From NCBI GenBank assembly GCA_041660815.1, contig JBAZVN010000017.1, positions 1 through 64,000 of the forward strand: 64,000 bases of DNA, in the 5' to 3' direction. This stretch comes from PALSA-1006 sp041660815 (GTDB lineage Bacteria; Pseudomonadota; Gammaproteobacteria; Burkholderiales; Gallionellaceae). Under the pieces are notes generated by a model. The model was not told the origin of the DNA and did no database searches. It was given only the letters and a program-made list of their open reading frames with translations. Numbering within the stretch: the first letter of the stretch is position 1; each line of letters starts with the position of its first letter. Positions 35,045 to 44,586 of this stretch are shown in pieces. The position numbers were made by a program, and so were the translations under genes.

Positions 35045-36358
35045 ATGTCGCACAAAATAGCTACAAAAATTGTTTTATGCATAACCTTGGCATTTTCCGC
35101 CGTTGTACAGGCCGCCGAAACCGCTAAAAACATTCAGCCGGTTGATCATATTATGGTGGTGGTAAATGATGACGTCATCACGCGCAATGAATTGAATGTA
35201 CGACTCGAAGTGGTCATCGAGCAACTTATCAAACAAAAAACGCCACTTCCGGAGTCCGCCGTACTGGAAAAACAAATTCTGGAACGCATGATCGGCGATC
35301 TACTACAACTGCAGTTTGCCAAAGAAACCGGCTTGCGCATTGATGATGCCCAGCTGGATAAAGCGCTAGCCAGAATCGCACAACAAAATAAACTTCCGTC
35401 ATTGGCCGCCTTCCGTGCAAAAGTTGAACAGGAGGGAATCGACTACAGCAAATTTCGCGAAGAAATTCGCACAGAAATATTAACAACACGTCTGCGCGAG
35501 CGCGAAGTGGATAGCAAATTAATCATTAGCGACAGTGAAGTTAGCAACTACCTGATTAATAAGGAAAAGCAATCCGGAAGGGGGGAGGAGCTTAACTTGG
35601 CTCACATTATGATCGTCGTCCCCGAACAGGCCAGCGCCGAAAAAATTCTCACTTACAAACAACGTGCCGAGCAGGCACTTGAGAAATTGCGCCAGGGTGC
35701 CCCCTTCGCTCAAGTGGCGGCTGGCTATTCAGATGCTCAAGACGCACTTCAAGGGGGACTATTGGGATGGCGACCTGCCGATCGCCTACCCCCGCTGTTT
35801 GCCGAACCTTTGCTCAAAATGCAAGTGGGCGGTATCACTGAAATATTGCGCAGTCCGAATGGTTTTCACATCCTGAAATTAATTGAAAGACGCAGCAAAG
35901 ATGCACCGGTATTAATCACGCAAACTCATGCCCGGCATATCCTGATTAAAACCAGTGAACTGGTGCCGGAAAATGAAGCCCGTCATCGCTTGGCAGAAAT
36001 CCAACAGCGCATTAATAATGGTGCCGATTTTGCCGAACAAGCCAAGTTATATTCCGAAGATGGCAGTGCCGTACAAGGAGGAGACCTGGGCTGGCTCTCG
36101 CCAAACGAGACCGTCCCCGAATTTGAAACGGCAATGGACGCCTTAAAAGTAAACCAAATCAGTGGATTAGTTCAATCCGGTTTCGGCCTGCATTTGATTC
36201 AAGTATTGGAACGGCGCACGACTGACGTCAGTGTGGAACAGCAAAAACAACAAGCGCGACAAGCGATTCGCTCATTTCGCTCGGAAGATGCTTTTCAAGA
36301 TTGGCTGCGCCAGTTGCGCGACCGCGCCTTTATTGAATATCGCACGCCATCCAAGTGA
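35045..36358 (+). CDS. surA: Periplasmic chaperone and peptidyl-prolyl isomerase SurA
   Basis: SurA escorts unfolded outer-membrane proteins, including LptD, across the periplasm. I start at the ATG giving MSHKIATKIVLCITLAFSAV, a signal peptide cleaved after VVQA; a TTG four codons upstream is less likely. The 437 residues (E. coli 428) have the N-terminal chaperone domain with HIMVVVNDDVITRNELNVRL and two parvulin domains, recognised by LNLAHIMIVVPEQ and THARHILIKTSELVP, each with a GGDLGW/GGLLGW strand. The end overlaps pdxA by four bases. Confidence 0.96.
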   Translation: MSHKIATKIVLCITLAFSAVVQAAETAKNIQPVDHIMVVVNDDVITRNELNVRLEVVIEQLIKQKTPLPESAVLEKQILERMIGDLLQLQFAKETGLRIDDAQLDKALARIAQQNKLPSLAAFRAKVEQEGIDYSKFREEIRTEILTTRLREREVDSKLIISDSEVSNYLINKEKQSGRGEELNLAHIMIVVPEQASAEKILTYKQRAEQALEKLRQGAPFAQVAAGYSDAQDALQGGLLGWRPADRLPPLFAEPLLKMQVGGITEILRSPNGFHILKLIERRSKDAPVLITQTHARHILIKTSELVPENEARHRLAEIQQRINNGADFAEQAKLYSEDGSAVQGGDLGWLSPNETVPEFETAMDALKVNQISGLVQSGFGLHLIQVLERRTTDVSVEQQKQQARQAIRSFRSEDAFQDWLRQLRDRAFIEYRTPSK

Positions 36359-37332
36359 GTGCCCGCCCTCTTGCCATAACTGCAGGTGAGCCTGCAGGAA
36401 TCGGCCCGGATTTGTGCCTGCAATTACTGGGGCACGATTTACCACTGGTGGTCATCGCCGACAAAACACTATTACAAGAACGCGCGCAGCAACTTGGCAG
36501 CACGATTGCCATTCACGACTACACCCTAGCCGCACCACAGGCGCCCGGAAAATTAAGCGTCTTGCATATTCCCCTGATGCAAACTTCGCATCCGGGAAAA
36601 CTTGATCCAGCCAATAGTCACTACGTTTTACATACCCTGCGTCGCGCTGTACAAGGTTGTCAAAACAACGAATTTTCCGCCATGGTGACCGCACCGGTGC
36701 ACAAGGGCATCATCAACGAGGCGGGTATTCCTTTCACCGGCCATACGGAATATCTTGCCGAACTGACCGGCACGCCCCGGGTAGTCATGATGTTGGTCGG
36801 CGGCGGCATGCGCGTGGCCTTAGCGACCACTCACTTGCCCTTGCGCGAAGTTGCCGACGCCATCACTCCACCTTTATTGGAATCTGTGTTGCGTATTCTG
36901 CACCGGGATTTGCAAAGCCGTTTTGGCATTACCCAGCCGCGCATTTTTGTAGCGGGTCTAAATCCACATGCCGGCGAAAACGGTCATCTGGGACGAGAAG
37001 AAATCGAAGTGATGGTTCCGGTTTTAGATAAGCTGCGTGCGGAAGGCCTGCAAGTCAGCCCGCCCCTGCCGGCCGATACCTTATTTGCCGAACATCGTTT
37101 GCGTGAATGCGACGCTGTACTCACCATGTATCACGATCAGGGATTACCCGTGCTGAAACACGCCAGCTTTGGCGGCGGGGTGAACATCACCTTGGGATTG
37201 CCCATCATCCGCACCTCGGTAGATCACGGCACCGCACTGGAATTGGCCGGCAGCGGAAAAGCCGAAGCGGGCAGCCTGTTGCAGGCAATTAAAGTTGCCA
37301 TAGAAATGGCACATCACACTTTTAAACAATAA
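36355..37332 (+). CDS. pdxA: 4-hydroxythreonine-4-phosphate dehydrogenase PdxA
   Basis: PdxA makes the amino-acetone phosphate precursor for pyridoxal phosphate. The start is GTG, overlapping the surA stop by four bases (GTGA), and gives MSARPLAITAGEPAGIGPDL. The 325 residues carry VTAPVHKGIINEAGIPFTGHTE (in two parts), the metal-binding GLNPHAGENGHLG and TMYHDQGLPVLK, then GLPIIRTSVDHGTALELAG. surA-pdxA is a conserved order; the usual next gene rsmA (ksgA) is missing and a repeat lies there instead. Confidence 0.96.
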   Translation: MSARPLAITAGEPAGIGPDLCLQLLGHDLPLVVIADKTLLQERAQQLGSTIAIHDYTLAAPQAPGKLSVLHIPLMQTSHPGKLDPANSHYVLHTLRRAVQGCQNNEFSAMVTAPVHKGIINEAGIPFTGHTEYLAELTGTPRVVMMLVGGGMRVALATTHLPLREVADAITPPLLESVLRILHRDLQSRFGITQPRIFVAGLNPHAGENGHLGREEIEVMVPVLDKLRAEGLQVSPPLPADTLFAEHRLRECDAVLTMYHDQGLPVLKHASFGGGVNITLGLPIIRTSVDHGTALELAGSGKAEAGSLLQAIKVAIEMAHHTFKQ

Positions 37333-37359
37333 AATCAAAACGATACACAAAAATGCTAC

Positions 37360-37490
37360 CCGCAGATTGCGCAGATTAGAGCACAAATAAAGGCTCACAA
37401 CCCTAAAAAACCCACCCAAACCAAGTATCTCTTCAGCGTGTTTTTGGTTTTTTTAATCTGTGAAAATCTGCGCAATCTGCGGACAACTTG
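37360..37490. repeat. Dispersed inverted-repeat element after pdxA
   Basis: An 18-base sequence, CCGCAGATTGCGCAGATT (37360-37377), returns as an exact inverted copy at 37465-37482. The two enclose 87 bases with no gene, and the right arm is followed by GACAACTTGCTTTTTT. A shortened relative of the right half occurs at 51129-51165. It looks like a small dispersed palindromic element; it could also act as a terminator for pdxA, since a T-rich tract follows. Confidence 0.65.
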
Positions 37491-37542
37491 CTTTTTTAAT
37501 ATAAAATGCCCGCCTTAAATTTCAAACCACAAGGATTAAATC

Positions 37543-38232
37543 ATGGACTATCAGATTGCCCCCTCGATTCTCTCTGCCAACTTTGCGAAATTGGGCGAGG
37601 AAGTAGATAACGTACTCGCATCCGGCGCGGACATTGTGCACTTCGACGTGATGGACAACCATTACGTACCCAATCTGACGATTGGCCCTCTGGTATGTGA
37701 AGCATTGCGCAAACATGGTGTGACTGCCGCCATCGACGTGCATCTGATGGTTAAACCCGTGGATCGCATCATCCCCGATTTCGCCAAAGCCGGTGCCACC
37801 TACATCACTTTCCACCCCGAAGCTTCCGAGCACATTGACCGCACTATCGCCCTGATCAAAGAGAACGGCTGCAAAGCGGGCCTGGTATTCAATCCTGCTA
37901 CACCGCTGGATATTCTGGAATACACCTTGCCTAAACTGGACATGGTTTTGTTGATGTCGGTAAACCCCGGTTTTGGCGGTCAAAAATTCATTCCGCACGT
38001 ATTGGATAAAGCACGCCAAGTGCGCAAAATGATCGACGCCGGCAAATACAACTGCCGCCTGGAAATCGACGGTGGCGTAGGCCCGGCCAATATTAAAGAA
38101 GTTGCCGAAGCTGGCGTAGATACCTTCGTGGCCGGTTCTGCTGTGTTTGGCAAGTACAACGCTGCCGACAAAAACCACTACAACACCATCATCGGCGAAC
38201 TGCGTGCCGAGTTGGCAAAAGTCGGAAAATAA
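37543..38232 (+). CDS. rpe: Ribulose-phosphate 3-epimerase
   Basis: Rpe interconverts ribulose 5-phosphate and xylulose 5-phosphate in the pentose phosphate and Calvin cycles. The 229 residues form a TIM barrel with IAPSILSANFAKLGEEV, HFDVMDNHYVPNLTIG (metal-binding His and Asp), VHLMVKPVDRIIPDFA and NPGFGGQKFIPHVLDK, and the last phosphate-binding FVAGSAVFG. It overlaps gph by one base (TAATG). rpe-gph-trpE is a common betaproteobacterial string. Confidence 0.97.
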   Translation: MDYQIAPSILSANFAKLGEEVDNVLASGADIVHFDVMDNHYVPNLTIGPLVCEALRKHGVTAAIDVHLMVKPVDRIIPDFAKAGATYITFHPEASEHIDRTIALIKENGCKAGLVFNPATPLDILEYTLPKLDMVLLMSVNPGFGGQKFIPHVLDKARQVRKMIDAGKYNCRLEIDGGVGPANIKEVAEAGVDTFVAGSAVFGKYNAADKNHYNTIIGELRAELAKVGK

Positions 38233-38918
38233 TGGCCTTCAAAAACTTCCCTCTGGCCGTTTCGGCCATCGTTATCGATCTGGACGGTACACTGCTGCAT
38301 ACCGCCCCAGAGTTGGCTGAATCGGCGAATCGCATGTTACGCGACATGGGAAAAAGTCCCGTGTCGCAAGACTTGCTGATGAGCTACATCGGTAACGGCA
38401 TCCACTGGCTGGTAAAGCGAGCGCTCACCGGCGATATGCATGCCGAGCCGGATACGAATTTGTTCGACAAGGCATTGCCTATTTTTGAAAAGCACTACAC
38501 TGAGCTGCTGCTGGAAAGCAAGCCATTCCCAAATGTAATCAATGGATTGAATGCAATGAAAGCGGCGGGCTTTCGCTTGGGCTGCATCACCAACAAAGTA
38601 GAACGTTACACTCAACCCTTGCTCAAGGGCATCGGCATGGCACACTATTTCGATATCGTGCTGGCAGGAGATACCTTGCCGGAGAAGAAGCCACACCCGA
38701 TGCCGCTGTTTCATGCAGCCAAATTCTTTGGCACTACAACTGAACAGCTGCTCTTGGTAGGCGACTCACTCAGCGATGCACAGGCCGCACGTGCGGCAGG
38801 CTGCCCGATCATCTGCGTTCCCTACGGTTACAACCACGGTGAGCCGGTTGAAACGCTCAATGTGGATGCTGTCATCTCCGATCTAACCGGCGTTTTGCCT
38901 CTTATTAAACACGTATAA
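38232..38918 (+). CDS. gph: Phosphoglycolate phosphatase
   Basis: Gph removes the phosphate from 2-phosphoglycolate made by DNA repair or by Rubisco oxygenation. It is a HAD-family enzyme of 228 residues with motif I VIDLDGTLLHTAPEL, a helical cap, motif II CITNK, motif III KKPHPMP and motif IV LVGDSLSDAQAARAAG. Start and rpe stop overlap by one base, so the two are likely translated together. Specificity is inferred from the context and motif I; closely related phosphatases exist. Confidence 0.94.
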   Translation: MAFKNFPLAVSAIVIDLDGTLLHTAPELAESANRMLRDMGKSPVSQDLLMSYIGNGIHWLVKRALTGDMHAEPDTNLFDKALPIFEKHYTELLLESKPFPNVINGLNAMKAAGFRLGCITNKVERYTQPLLKGIGMAHYFDIVLAGDTLPEKKPHPMPLFHAAKFFGTTTEQLLLVGDSLSDAQAARAAGCPIICVPYGYNHGEPVETLNVDAVISDLTGVLPLIKHV

Positions 38919-39008
38919 ATTATGGAACAGCATAATCTCTTAAGTTGGCGATGGTGTTGATAGGTAGCTTGGGTTAGGCGAAGCCCAACAGAGCGCATCT
39001 ACAATATC

Positions 39009-39039
39009 GTCGGGTTACGCAAATAAACACTAACCCGAC
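39009..39039. repeat. Palindromic intergenic repeat upstream of trpE
   Basis: Nine-base arms GTCGGGTTA and TAACCCGAC pair around a 13-base spacer in the 143-base gph-trpE gap. A further GGGTTAGGCGAAGCCCAAC sequence lies at about 38969-38987. Such TAACCCGAC-type motifs recur in intergenic regions of many proteobacteria, so I read it as a dispersed repeat fragment and not as a trp attenuator: no leader peptide with Trp codons is seen. Confidence 0.5.
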
Positions 39040-39061
39040 CTACATAACACCGGAGATTTTC

Positions 39062-40549
39062 ATGCTGCATCCCATCACTGAATCTGATTTCAACGCACTT
39101 GCCGCACAGGGTTACAACCGCATTCCACTGGTCGCGGAAACATTTGCCGATCTCGATACACCGCTCTCCTTATATTTAAAACTCGCCAATAAACCGTTTT
39201 CCTATTTACTGGAATCGGTACAGGGCGGCGAACGCTTTGGCCGTTATTCGTTTATAGGCCTACCGGCTGCAACCCGCATCACCGTGAGCGGCAAGCAAAT
39301 TACCCTGACCACAGCCAGCCAAGAGATCACTCACGAAACCGACAACCCCCTTAATTATATTGAAGAATATCAAGCGCAATTCAAGGTTGCGCCGCTCTCC
39401 GGCTTACCGCGCTTTACCGGCGGATTAGCGGGATATTTTGGCTACGACACGGTGCGTTATATCGAGCCGCGTTTGGCTAAAACAGTCAAAAAAGACGTCA
39501 TCGGCACCCCGGATATTTTGCTCATGCTCACCGAGCAACTCGCCGTGGTGGATAATCTTTCCGGCAAACTGACTTTCATCGTCTATGCCGATCCGGCGCA
39601 AGCGAACGCCTACAAACTGGCCCATCAGCGTTTGGAGCAACTGCAGCGCACTTTGCGCCAACCCGTCAAAATACCCGATGCACCTGCCTTGCCCGGCGTT
39701 ACTGCGCAGTCGGAATTTGGCGAAGAAGCCTTTAAACAGGCCGTTGAAAAAGCCAAGCAGTACATCTTCGATGGCGACATCATGCAGGTGGTTTTAGCGC
39801 AACGCATGGTGCAACCATTTGCCGCATCACCGCTATCTTTATACCGCGCACTGCGCAGCATCAATCCCTCGCCCTACATGTTCTACTACGACATGGGCGA
39901 CCATCATGTTGTCGGCTCCTCGCCGGAAATTCTGGCGCGATTGGAAGGCAACACCGTCACGGTGCGCCCCATTGCCGGCACCCGGCCACGCGGCAAAACT
40001 CAACAACAAGATGTAGCCTTAGCGGAAGAGCTGTTGGCCGATCCAAAAGAGCTCGCTGAACACCTGATGCTGATCGACTTGGGGCGTAACGACATCGGTC
40101 GCGTGGCGCAAAATGGCACCGTTAAACTCACCGACAAAATGGTGATCGAACGTTACTCGCACGTCATGCATATCGTGTCCAATGTCGAAGCCCAACTCAA
40201 GCCGGGGCTGAGCGCGATGGATGTACTCAAAGCCACTTTTCCGGCAGGCACGGTGAGCGGCGCAGCCAAAGTACGCGCCATGGAAATCATCGACGAATTG
40301 GAGCCTTCCAAGCGCGGCATTTACGCCGGCGCAGTGGGCTATCTCGGCTTCAATGGCGATATGGATGTGGCCATCGCGCTGCGTACCGCCGTGATCAAAA
40401 ATGCAACGCTCTATGTTCAAGCCGGTGCCGGCATCGTTGCCGATTCGGTAGCGGACAGCGAATGGTTAGAGACGCAAAACAAAGCGCGCGCCGTGCTACG
40501 CGCGGCGGAAATGGTACTAGACGGCTTGGATGCCAAAGTACATCGCTAA
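39062..40549 (+). CDS. trpE: Anthranilate synthase component I
   Basis: TrpE makes anthranilate from chorismate with ammonia supplied by TrpG, the first step of tryptophan synthesis. The 495 residues have the N-terminal feedback-binding region, including LLESVQGGERFGRYSF with the Ser of the LLES motif, and the catalytic domain with IFDGDIMQVVLAQRM, GSSPEILARLEG, IAGTRPRGKT and FPAGTVSGAAKVRAMEII. trpG follows by 12 bases. The gph-trpE gap holds only a repeat, so regulation is not evident. Confidence 0.97.
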   Translation: MLHPITESDFNALAAQGYNRIPLVAETFADLDTPLSLYLKLANKPFSYLLESVQGGERFGRYSFIGLPAATRITVSGKQITLTTASQEITHETDNPLNYIEEYQAQFKVAPLSGLPRFTGGLAGYFGYDTVRYIEPRLAKTVKKDVIGTPDILLMLTEQLAVVDNLSGKLTFIVYADPAQANAYKLAHQRLEQLQRTLRQPVKIPDAPALPGVTAQSEFGEEAFKQAVEKAKQYIFDGDIMQVVLAQRMVQPFAASPLSLYRALRSINPSPYMFYYDMGDHHVVGSSPEILARLEGNTVTVRPIAGTRPRGKTQQQDVALAEELLADPKELAEHLMLIDLGRNDIGRVAQNGTVKLTDKMVIERYSHVMHIVSNVEAQLKPGLSAMDVLKATFPAGTVSGAAKVRAMEIIDELEPSKRGIYAGAVGYLGFNGDMDVAIALRTAVIKNATLYVQAGAGIVADSVADSEWLETQNKARAVLRAAEMVLDGLDAKVHR

Positions 40550-40561
40550 GAGGAAACTAAT

Positions 40562-41131
40562 ATGCTGTTAATGATAGATAACTATGATTCCTTCACCTAC
40601 AACCTGGTGCAATATTTTGCCGAGTTGGGGGCCGAGGTGGTGGTGCATCGCAATGATGAAATTTCCATCGCCGAAATTGAAAAATTAAATCCGCAACATA
40701 TCGTTGTATCACCAGGCCCGTGCACGCCCAATGAAGCGGGTATTTCAGTGGCGGCAATCACTCACTTCGCCGGAAAAATTCCGCTGCTGGGCGTGTGTCT
40801 GGGGCACCAAAGTATCGGCCAAGCTTTCGGCGGCAAGATTATTCACGCCAAAACGTTGATGCACGGAAAAACATCATTAATTCATCATGTTAGCAATAGC
40901 GTATTCACCGGATTGCCCAATCCGTTTACCGCCACCCGCTATCATTCGCTGGTGATCGAACGTGAATCATTGCCCGATTGTCTGGAAGTGACCGCCTGGA
41001 CTGATGACGGCGAAATCATGGGCGTACGCCACAAAACGTTGGCCGTGCATGGTGTGCAATTTCACCCCGAATCCATCTTGACTGAACACGGTCACGACAT
41101 GTTGAAAAACTTTCTGGAAGGAAAAAAATAA
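40562..41131 (+). CDS. trpG: Anthranilate synthase component II (glutamine amidotransferase)
   Basis: TrpG hydrolyses glutamine and passes ammonia to TrpE. The 189 residues are a class I amidotransferase: MLLMIDNYDSFTYNLVQYF at the start, the VSPGPCTPNEAG oxyanion region, the nucleophile in GVCLGHQSIGQAFGG, and the His/Glu of QFHPESIL. In some bacteria the same protein serves PabB. It stands between trpE and trpD with gaps of 12 and 2 bases. Confidence 0.97.
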   Translation: MLLMIDNYDSFTYNLVQYFAELGAEVVVHRNDEISIAEIEKLNPQHIVVSPGPCTPNEAGISVAAITHFAGKIPLLGVCLGHQSIGQAFGGKIIHAKTLMHGKTSLIHHVSNSVFTGLPNPFTATRYHSLVIERESLPDCLEVTAWTDDGEIMGVRHKTLAVHGVQFHPESILTEHGHDMLKNFLEGKK

Positions 41132-41133
41132 TC

Positions 41134-42159
41134 ATGATCACGCCACAACAAGCTCTGGTTCGCCTGATTGAACAGCGCGAAATTTTTTACGATGAAATGT
41201 TGTCACTAATGCGCCAGATTATGGGCGGAGAAGTTACACCCACCATGATCGCGGCCATTCTGGTGGGCTTGCGCGTCAAAAAAGAAACCATCGGCGAAAT
41301 TTCTGCCGCCGCGTTTGTGATGCGTGAATTTGCCACCCAAGTCCCCGTCACCCAACGCGATTTTCTAGTGGATACCTGTGGCACGGGCGGCGACGCCGCA
41401 CACACCTTTAATATCTCCACGGCCAGCGCCTTTGTCGCGGCTGCAGCCGGGGCGCGAGTGGCCAAGCATGGCGGACGCTCGGTATCCTCCACCTGCGGCT
41501 CCGCCGATGTATTGGAAGCGCTTGGCGTCAATCTAAATTTGACACCCGAACTGGTCGGCAAAAGTATCGACCAAATCGGCATTGGCTTCATGTTTGCGCC
41601 CAACTTTCACGGCGCAATGAAACATGCCGCACCGGTACGCCGCGAGTTAGGCGTACGCACCTTGTTTAATGTGCTGGGCCCGCTAACCAACCCAGCCGCT
41701 GCAGACAATCAGGTGATGGGCGTATTTCATCCCGATTTGGTGGGTATACAAGCGCGCGTATTGCAGCGTCTCGGCAGCCGTCATGTTCTAATCGTTCACG
41801 GCAGCGATGGCTTGGACGAAATCACCCTCAGCGGGATGTCATACATCGCTGAATTAAAAGATGGCGAAGTTAAAGAATTTACCGTGACGCCGGAGGAGTT
41901 TGGATTAAAGTCAGCCCCGCTAACCGACATTCGCGTCAGCAATGTGGCGGATGCCAAAGCCATGTTATTGGGAGTACTGGATAATCAGCCGGGTGCCGCG
42001 CGGGATATTGTGCTGCTCAATGCGGGCGCGGCAATTTATGCGGCGGGAGTGGCGGATTCGCTGGCGCATGGAATTCAGAAAGCCGGGGAAACCATTGCCA
42101 GCGGTGCGGCGAAAAACAAGCTGCTGCAATTGGTGGAAATAAGCAACGCAACAGACTGA
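41134..42159 (+). CDS. trpD: Anthranilate phosphoribosyltransferase
   Basis: TrpD joins phosphoribosyl diphosphate to anthranilate, the second step of the pathway. The 341 residues show the PRPP-binding DTCGTGGDAAHTFNIS, the KHGGRSVSSTCGSADVLEAL segment, the FAPNFHGAMKHAAPVR active-site loop and HGSDGLDEITLS. Two bases separate it from trpG. The usual next gene trpC is not here; nine bases on, prfA converges from the other strand. Confidence 0.97.
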   Translation: MITPQQALVRLIEQREIFYDEMLSLMRQIMGGEVTPTMIAAILVGLRVKKETIGEISAAAFVMREFATQVPVTQRDFLVDTCGTGGDAAHTFNISTASAFVAAAAGARVAKHGGRSVSSTCGSADVLEALGVNLNLTPELVGKSIDQIGIGFMFAPNFHGAMKHAAPVRRELGVRTLFNVLGPLTNPAAADNQVMGVFHPDLVGIQARVLQRLGSRHVLIVHGSDGLDEITLSGMSYIAELKDGEVKEFTVTPEEFGLKSAPLTDIRVSNVADAKAMLLGVLDNQPGAARDIVLLNAGAAIYAAGVADSLAHGIQKAGETIASGAAKNKLLQLVEISNATD

Positions 42160-42168
42160 TTTAATAGG

Positions 42169-43245
42169 TTAATCCGCCAGTGCAGACAACTGCTCGGCCT
42201 GATACTCGGCCATCAGCGCGTTAGTTAATTCGCTGATATCCCCATCCATGATGTGATCCATTTTGTATAGCGTCAGATTGATACGGTGATCGGTCACGCG
42301 CCCCTGCGGGAAATTGTAGGTGCGGATGCGCTCGGAACGGTCTCCGCTACCCACCAATGACTTGCGCTCGGCGGCCAACTTGCTGTGCGCTTCGTTCTCT
42401 TGCTTGCCTTTGATACGCGCCGCCAACACCCGCAGCGCCTGCGCTTTATTCTGATGCTGGGAACGACCATCCTGACATTCAACGACCGTACCGGTGGGTA
42501 AATGCGTGATCCGCACCGCAGAGTCCGTCTTGTTAATATGCTGTCCACCCGCACCGCTGGCGCGGAAGGTATCGATACGCAAATCGGCCGGATTCAACTC
42601 CACTTCACCCACCTCATCCGCTTCCGGCAAGATCGCCACGGTGCAGGCGGACGTATGAATACGCCCCTGTGTTTCAGTAGCGGGCACGCGCTGCACGCGA
42701 TGCGCACCCGATTCAAATTTCAATACGGAATAAGCGCCCTGCCCGACGAGGCGCGCAATAACTTCTTTGTAGCCGCCCTTTTCGCCCAAACTTTCGGAAA
42801 TGATTTCCACCTGCCAACGCTTGCGCTCCGCAAAGCGCAAATACATGCGAAAAATATCGCCCGCAAAAATGGCCGCCTCGTCGCCCCCGGTTCCGGCACG
42901 CACCTCTAAAAACACATTGCGTTCATCGTTGGGATCTTTGGGTAACAATTGTTTTTGCAATTCGACTTCGAGCTGCTCCATGCGCTCCCGTGCGGATTTA
43001 ATCTCCGCCTCGGCAAACTCGCGCATCTCCGGATCGCCCGCCATTTCCTGAGCGGTAGCAACATCCGCCTCGCACGCCTGATGCGCGTGATACAACTCAA
43101 CCACCGGCTCAATTTCATTGCGCTCGCGATTTAACTTGCGATAGGCATCCATATCGCGCGTGGCATCTTCGCTGCTCAACAAGCGCGTGACTTCGTCCAG
43201 ACGCTCGGCAAGCTGGGCTAATTTGGAGGAAATACTGGGTTTCAT
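42169..43245 (-). CDS. prfA: Peptide chain release factor 1
   Basis: RF1 reads UAA and UAG stop codons and triggers peptide release. The 358 residues contain the anticodon-like PAT motif in HRVQRVPATETQGRIH and the catalytic GGQ in SGAGGQHINKTDSAVRI, whose Gln is methylated by PrmC. It overlaps hemA by four bases and is therefore probably co-transcribed, as in many bacteria. prmC, often next, is absent here. Confidence 0.97.
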   Translation of the reverse strand: MKPSISSKLAQLAERLDEVTRLLSSEDATRDMDAYRKLNRERNEIEPVVELYHAHQACEADVATAQEMAGDPEMREFAEAEIKSARERMEQLEVELQKQLLPKDPNDERNVFLEVRAGTGGDEAAIFAGDIFRMYLRFAERKRWQVEIISESLGEKGGYKEVIARLVGQGAYSVLKFESGAHRVQRVPATETQGRIHTSACTVAILPEADEVGEVELNPADLRIDTFRASGAGGQHINKTDSAVRITHLPTGTVVECQDGRSQHQNKAQALRVLAARIKGKQENEAHSKLAAERKSLVGSGDRSERIRTYNFPQGRVTDHRINLTLYKMDHIMDGDISELTNALMAEYQAEQLSALAD

Positions 43246-44495
43246 TCGGGAGTATGCAAGTGATAAATACGCTGTACCGCATCGAGCAAAGCCTCGCGCT
43301 CATTGGCTTGGGCCTGATTTAAAGTTTGTGTAGGCGCATGTAAAAATTTATTGGTCAGTGAATTACCGAAGGATTCCAGCACCTTTTCCGGCGCCTCGCC
43401 TTTGGCCAGCAGACGCAGGGCTTTTTCCATTTCAGTACGGCGTTGACGCTCGGCGTGATCGCGCAGGGTACGAATCGTCGGCACCACGCCGCGTGATTCC
43501 ATCCAGTGAATAAACTCATTTACGCCGGATTCGATAATCACTTCCGCTTCTTTCACCGCGCCCTGACGCGCATCCAAGCCGTCGCGCACCACTTCCGAAA
43601 GATCATCCACGGTATACAGAAACACATCGTCCAGCTCGGCCACTTCTTTTTCCACATCGCGCGGCACCGCCAAATCGACAATGAATAGGGGACGGTGTTT
43701 GCGCGCCTTAAGAGCGCGCTCCACCATGCCTTTACCCAGGATCGGCAGTGTACTGGCGGTACAGGTAACGATGATGTCGTGCAGCGCCAATTGATCCGGC
43801 AACTCGGTCAGCGTAATCGCGTGGCCATTAATGCGCCGCGCCAAAGTTTGTGCGCGCTCCAGCGTGCGGTTAGCCACGGTAATGTGTTTGGGGCTGCGCG
43901 CAGCAAAATGCACCGCGTTCAATTCAATCATTTCGCCGGCACCGATAAACAACACGCGCTGATCTTCGATACCGGGAAAAATACGCTCGGCCAATTTAAC
44001 TGCCGCCGCCGCCATCGAAACCAAATTCGCGCCGATTTCGGTTTGCGTGCGCACATCCTTGGCAACCGAAAAAGTACGCTGAAATAGCTTATGCAGCAAA
44101 AATCCCAAGGTGCCCGCCTGCTCGGCGTAACGTACCGCCTGCTTCATCTGCCCCAGAATTTGCGGCTCGCCCAACACCATAGAATCCAGACCGCTGGCGA
44201 CGCGAAACGCGTGTTTTACGGCCTGATCTTGCGATAATTGGTAGATATACGGGGCAATTTCAGAGGCTGACAAATTATGATACGACGCCAACCATTCAAT
44301 GGCTTGATCCGGGACATTGGTGCTGCAATACACTTCGGTGCGATTACAGGTGGATAAAATCGTGGCTTCTTTAATCGCACTATTGCCGACCAAATCGCGC
44401 AACGCCGGCTCCATCGTATCCACGTTGAACGCAATTTGCTCCCGAACGGCAAGCGGTGCGGTTTGATGGTTAATCCCAAAAGCGAATAAATGCAT
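43242..44495 (-). CDS. hemA: Glutamyl-tRNA reductase
   Basis: HemA reduces glutamyl-tRNA to glutamate-1-semialdehyde, the first committed step of C5 haem synthesis. The 417 residues begin MHLFAFGINHQTAPLAVRE, and the active-site Cys lies in ILSTCNRTEVYC. An NADP-binding domain with VLFIGAGEMIELNAVHFA follows, then the helical dimer domain. The start is set by the conserved N-terminus. It leads the hemA-prfA pair; the 91-base gap to the phosphatase gene shows no clear promoter. Confidence 0.97.
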   Translation of the reverse strand: MHLFAFGINHQTAPLAVREQIAFNVDTMEPALRDLVGNSAIKEATILSTCNRTEVYCSTNVPDQAIEWLASYHNLSASEIAPYIYQLSQDQAVKHAFRVASGLDSMVLGEPQILGQMKQAVRYAEQAGTLGFLLHKLFQRTFSVAKDVRTQTEIGANLVSMAAAAVKLAERIFPGIEDQRVLFIGAGEMIELNAVHFAARSPKHITVANRTLERAQTLARRINGHAITLTELPDQLALHDIIVTCTASTLPILGKGMVERALKARKHRPLFIVDLAVPRDVEKEVAELDDVFLYTVDDLSEVVRDGLDARQGAVKEAEVIIESGVNEFIHWMESRGVVPTIRTLRDHAERQRRTEMEKALRLLAKGEAPEKVLESFGNSLTNKFLHAPTQTLNQAQANEREALLDAVQRIYHLHTPE

Positions 44496-44586
44496 GCGGC
44501 GGTGGCTGGAAAGCGGGTTAATTTAAGGGCGCGGATTATAGCTTTAATCGGGCAAGCTACAAAATTTGCCTTACATTTTATAAATG

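Noticed and set aside
38919..39061. trp attenuator before trpE
   Set aside because: No short leader frame with Trp codons and no terminator/antiterminator pair is visible; only repeat-like palindromes.
44496..44586. Riboswitch or haem-responsive leader upstream of hemA
   Set aside because: The 91-base gap has no recognisable conserved structure.
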